A DNA stretch of 64,000 nucleotides, taken from NCBI GenBank assembly GCA_049323915.1, contig JBMOPC010000131.1, positions 62,001 through 126,000 of the forward strand, written 5' to 3'. The translations under genes and the position numbers were made by a program. The DNA comes from BRHc4a sp049323915. GTDB taxonomy: Bacteria; Bacillota; Desulfotomaculia; Desulfotomaculales; Desulfocucumaceae. Under the pieces are notes generated by a model. The model was not told the DNA's origin and searched no databases. It saw only the letters and a program-made list of their open reading frames with translations. This document shows, one piece after another, positions 62,011 to 64,000 of the stretch (its first letter is position 1; each line of letters begins with the position of its first letter).

Positions 62011-62937
62011 TTGTCTTTTTCCGCCCAGACTAAAAACGAGCTGGCCCGGGTAACGGGTTCCAAAGATTGCTGCAGGCTGTCCGAGCTTTCAGCCCTTTTC
62101 AGGATGGACGGGAGTATAAATATAAGCGGGAAGCGCATTTACATAAATATTTTGAACGAGAACGCGGCAGTGGCCCGCAAGATATTCTCGCTGATCAGGG
62201 AGGTTTTCTGGGTTCAGGCCGAGGTGCTGGTGCAGCGCAGAAACAAGCTTAGAAAAAACAACATCTACCTGGTAAGGGTGCCGCCGCAGGAAATGACCGC
62301 AGAAATACTGAGGGCTCTGGGGCTGGTGGATGAGAGCGGAAACCTTCTGGACAGTGTAAAGAAGGATTTTTTAAAAAAAGAGTGCTGCCGGAGGTCTTAC
62401 CTGAGAGGAGCTTTTCTGGGGGGAGGGTCGGTAAACAACCCGGAGGGCACATATCACCTGGAAATAATAACCAACAACGAAAGCCACGCCGGGGATATTA
62501 AAAGGCTTATGAAGCGGTTCCGCCTGGACGCAAAGATAAACAGCCGCAAGAACTGGTTTGTGGTATACCTCAAGGAAAGCGAGCAGATAGTATCCTGCCT
62601 TAATATAATGGGCGCGCACGACGCGCTGCTGGACTTTGAAAACAAGAGAATATACAAGGATATGAGAAACCAGGTAAACAGGCTGGTCAACTGTGAAACG
62701 GCAAACCTGAACAAAACGGTGAATGCGGCGGTGCAGCAAATTGAAAGCATCAGGCGGATCAAGTCCGTAATGGGTCTGGACAAACTTCCCCCGGCCCTGC
62801 GTCAGGTGGCTGAAGCAAGGATAAGCAATCCCGACGCCAGCCTGAGGGAGCTTGGCGAGATGCTTGATCCCAGGCTGGGCAAATCCGGTGTCAATCACCG
62901 CCTGAGAAAAATCGAGGAGATTGCGCAAAAAATGTAA
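62011..62937 (+). CDS. whiA: WhiA family DNA-binding protein
   Basis: A 308-residue WhiA, related to sporulation and cell-division regulators. The N-terminal LAGLIDADG-like part has CCRLSELSALFRMDGSINIS, CCRRSYLRGAFLGGGSVNNP and GTYHLEII. The C-terminal helix-turn-helix is LPPALRQVAEARISNPDASL then RELGEMLDP and GVNHRLRKIEEIA. The TTG at 62011 is 6 bases after AAGGGGGG and gives the usual N-terminus. It completes the conserved rapZ-yvcK-whiA cluster, where it may also have its own promoter. Confidence 0.96.
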   Translation: MSFSAQTKNELARVTGSKDCCRLSELSALFRMDGSINISGKRIYINILNENAAVARKIFSLIREVFWVQAEVLVQRRNKLRKNNIYLVRVPPQEMTAEILRALGLVDESGNLLDSVKKDFLKKECCRRSYLRGAFLGGGSVNNPEGTYHLEIITNNESHAGDIKRLMKRFRLDAKINSRKNWFVVYLKESEQIVSCLNIMGAHDALLDFENKRIYKDMRNQVNRLVNCETANLNKTVNAAVQQIESIRRIKSVMGLDKLPPALRQVAEARISNPDASLRELGEMLDPRLGKSGVNHRLRKIEEIAQKM

Positions 62938-62943
62938 TTTAAG

Positions 62944-63016
62944 AATACAGAAGTCAGGATACAGGAGTCAGAATTGACTGCCCAGGCCATTCTGAATTCT
63001 GGATTCTGAATTCTTC
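62944..63016. repeat. inverted pair of heptad repeats
   Basis: AATACAGAAGTCAGGATACA then GGAGTCAGAAT on the left and ATTCTGAATTCTGGATTCTG then AATTC on the right face each other across GACTGCCCAGGCC. The arms are about 30 bases and can form an imperfect hairpin after whiA. Confidence 0.8.
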
Positions 63017-63033
63017 TTAAGAAGAGGTATTCT

Positions 63034-63582
63034 ATGGAAGGCAAAAGGCGACTTAAAAGTTTTCCCGCCCCTCCGGGGAAAAACTCACTCCATCTCTGGT
63101 ACAGGGCGGTGCATCCGGCCAGGGTGGCGTATAATTTTATCATAATCACACTGTGCAAATATCTCCCCTCCCTGGGGCTGAAAAGGTGGCTGTACAGTAG
63201 GACCGGCATGAAGTTGGGGAAAGACGTTTCCTTCGGGCTGGCCGCCATGGTGGATATATTTTTCCCCGAACTTATTACCATAGGGGACAACTGCGTGATA
63301 GGGTACAACAGCACCATTCTCTGCCACGAATTTCTGATACACGAATACCGCACCGGAGAGGTGACAGTGGGGAAAGATGTGATGATTGGAGCCAATGCCA
63401 CCATACTTCCGGGGGTGTGTATCGGTGACGGGGCCGTGGTGGGAGCCGGAGCGCTGGTAAACAGCGATGTGCCGCCGGGGGCAATGGTGGCCGGAGTTCC
63501 GGCCCGGGTGATCAAAGGGTCCAAAGAGGCGGCTTCAGTCCGTCAGGGGCGGACCCCCAGGGTTCAGGGTCAGAAAGAATGA
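63034..63582 (+). CDS. hexapeptide-repeat acyltransferase
   Basis: A 182-residue left-handed beta-helix transferase of the maltose/galactoside O-acetyltransferase type. The N-terminal helical part (RAVHPARVAYNFIIITLCKY) may sit on the membrane. The hexapeptide coil follows: ITIGDNCVIGYNSTILCHEF with catalytic His, then VTVGKDVMIGANATILPGVC, IGDGAVVGAGALVNSDVPPG and MVAGVPARVIKG. It would acetylate a sugar, perhaps of the envelope polymer. AAGAGGT precedes the ATG. The stop overlaps the next start (ATGA at 63579-63582). Confidence 0.9.
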   Translation: MEGKRRLKSFPAPPGKNSLHLWYRAVHPARVAYNFIIITLCKYLPSLGLKRWLYSRTGMKLGKDVSFGLAAMVDIFFPELITIGDNCVIGYNSTILCHEFLIHEYRTGEVTVGKDVMIGANATILPGVCIGDGAVVGAGALVNSDVPPGAMVAGVPARVIKGSKEAASVRQGRTPRVQGQKE

Positions 63583-64000
63583 AGCATATTTATACATTGC
63601 TCAAGTATCACTGGAATTCATTTTTGGACAATCCCTGGCAGTACAGATACGTTATTCTGCTGCTGGCGGTAAATATTCCGGGAACGGCATACGGCTACTA
63701 CTGGTATTCCGGACAGCTGGCCTCCACCCCCCGGGAACTGTGGCTGTTCGTGCCTGACAGCCCGCTTTCCACAACACTTTTTTCCGCTGTGCTGGCGCTG
63801 TCCCTTTTTGGATGCAGAAGCCCCTTCCTCAGCGTGTTGGCCTTTGCGGGCTGTATTAAATACGGACTGTGGGCGGTGATAATAATAAGCCATTTCTGGG
63901 GTACGGGGGGCGACATTGAATTCAAGGTGTCCATGCTATGGGTGTCCCACCTGGGAATGGCCGCCCAGGGCATGATATACCTCCGAGCGGACGGCCCCGT
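63579..64000 (+). CDS. DUF1405 (YpjA-like) membrane protein, 3' end outside window
   Basis: The first 140 codons of a polytopic membrane protein. It shows LLKYHWNSFLDNPWQYRYVI, LLLAVNIPGTAYGYYWYSGQ, LFVPDSPLSTTLFSAVLALS and KYGLWAVIIISHFW, the pattern of the DUF1405/YpjA family of unknown function. The frame is still open at base 64000. It is translationally coupled to the acyltransferase gene through ATGA. Confidence 0.88.
   Translation, partial: MKHIYTLLKYHWNSFLDNPWQYRYVILLLAVNIPGTAYGYYWYSGQLASTPRELWLFVPDSPLSTTLFSAVLALSLFGCRSPFLSVLAFAGCIKYGLWAVIIISHFWGTGGDIEFKVSMLWVSHLGMAAQGMIYLRADGP

Overview
The window looks like a chromosomal segment of a GC-rich, spore-forming Firmicute of the Peptococcaceae / Desulfotomaculum-Pelotomaculum type. 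This is inferred from gene content and order: ftsEX-ctp-minJ-like-cooT, uvrB-uvrA-uvrC, rapZ-yvcK-whiA, a CsaB/SLH envelope, a YlmC/YmxH sporulation protein, and frequent TTG/GTG starts behind strong GGAGG or AAGGGG sites. No rRNA, tRNA, CRISPR array, prophage or intact insertion sequence was seen.

Layout. Bases 1-1045 (minus) hold the end of a dTDP-rhamnose operon. A small coiled-coil gene and repeat-rich DNA follow. Bases 1935-6384 (minus) carry a probable lipid-linked sugar cassette: UbiA-type phosphoribosyl-polyprenol synthase, DUF362 protein, SMR flippase-like protein and a GT-C glycosyltransferase. It is interrupted by a dead HicBA toxin-antitoxin remnant. Bases 6760-19443 are a cell-envelope polysaccharide region: WecG/TagA, CsaB, LCP ligase, O-antigen ligase-like polymerase, two GT-B transferases, DUF4330, FabZ, TagO/WecA, GalU and a frameshifted GalE. 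Next come metK, a degenerate-GGDEF protein, comF, a cold-shock gene, hpf, secA, prfB (with its programmed frameshift), a YitT protein and a split transketolase. Bases 32627-43235 contain an SLH protein, ftsEX with an M23 hydrolase, a C-terminal protease, a MinJ-like protein, CooT, a family-4 uracil-DNA glycosylase, DUF2508 and an unusual binding-protein lipoprotein. A 990-residue SLH surface protein follows. The last third has uvrB, an AbrB-like gene, uvrA, uvrC, a sugar/glycogen block (HAD phosphatase, ROK kinase, debranching enzyme, PGI/PMI), rapZ-yvcK-whiA, a hexapeptide acyltransferase and the start of a DUF1405 gene.

How it fits together. TagO, WecG, GT-B enzymes, O-antigen ligase-like polymerase and LCP protein can build and attach a secondary wall polymer. 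CsaB can pyruvylate it, and the two SLH proteins can dock on it. FtsEX plus the M23 hydrolase, the Ctp protease and the MinJ-like protein tie this to cell division.

The most unusual feature is non-coding: a family of modular dispersed repeats with a 7-bp period occupies about twenty intergenic sites. Some carry longer conserved modules, including a ~140-bp module seen twice. In several genes the repeat has been read into as the C-terminal tail of the protein (GT4 transferase, UvrC, DUF2508 protein, probably YvcK).
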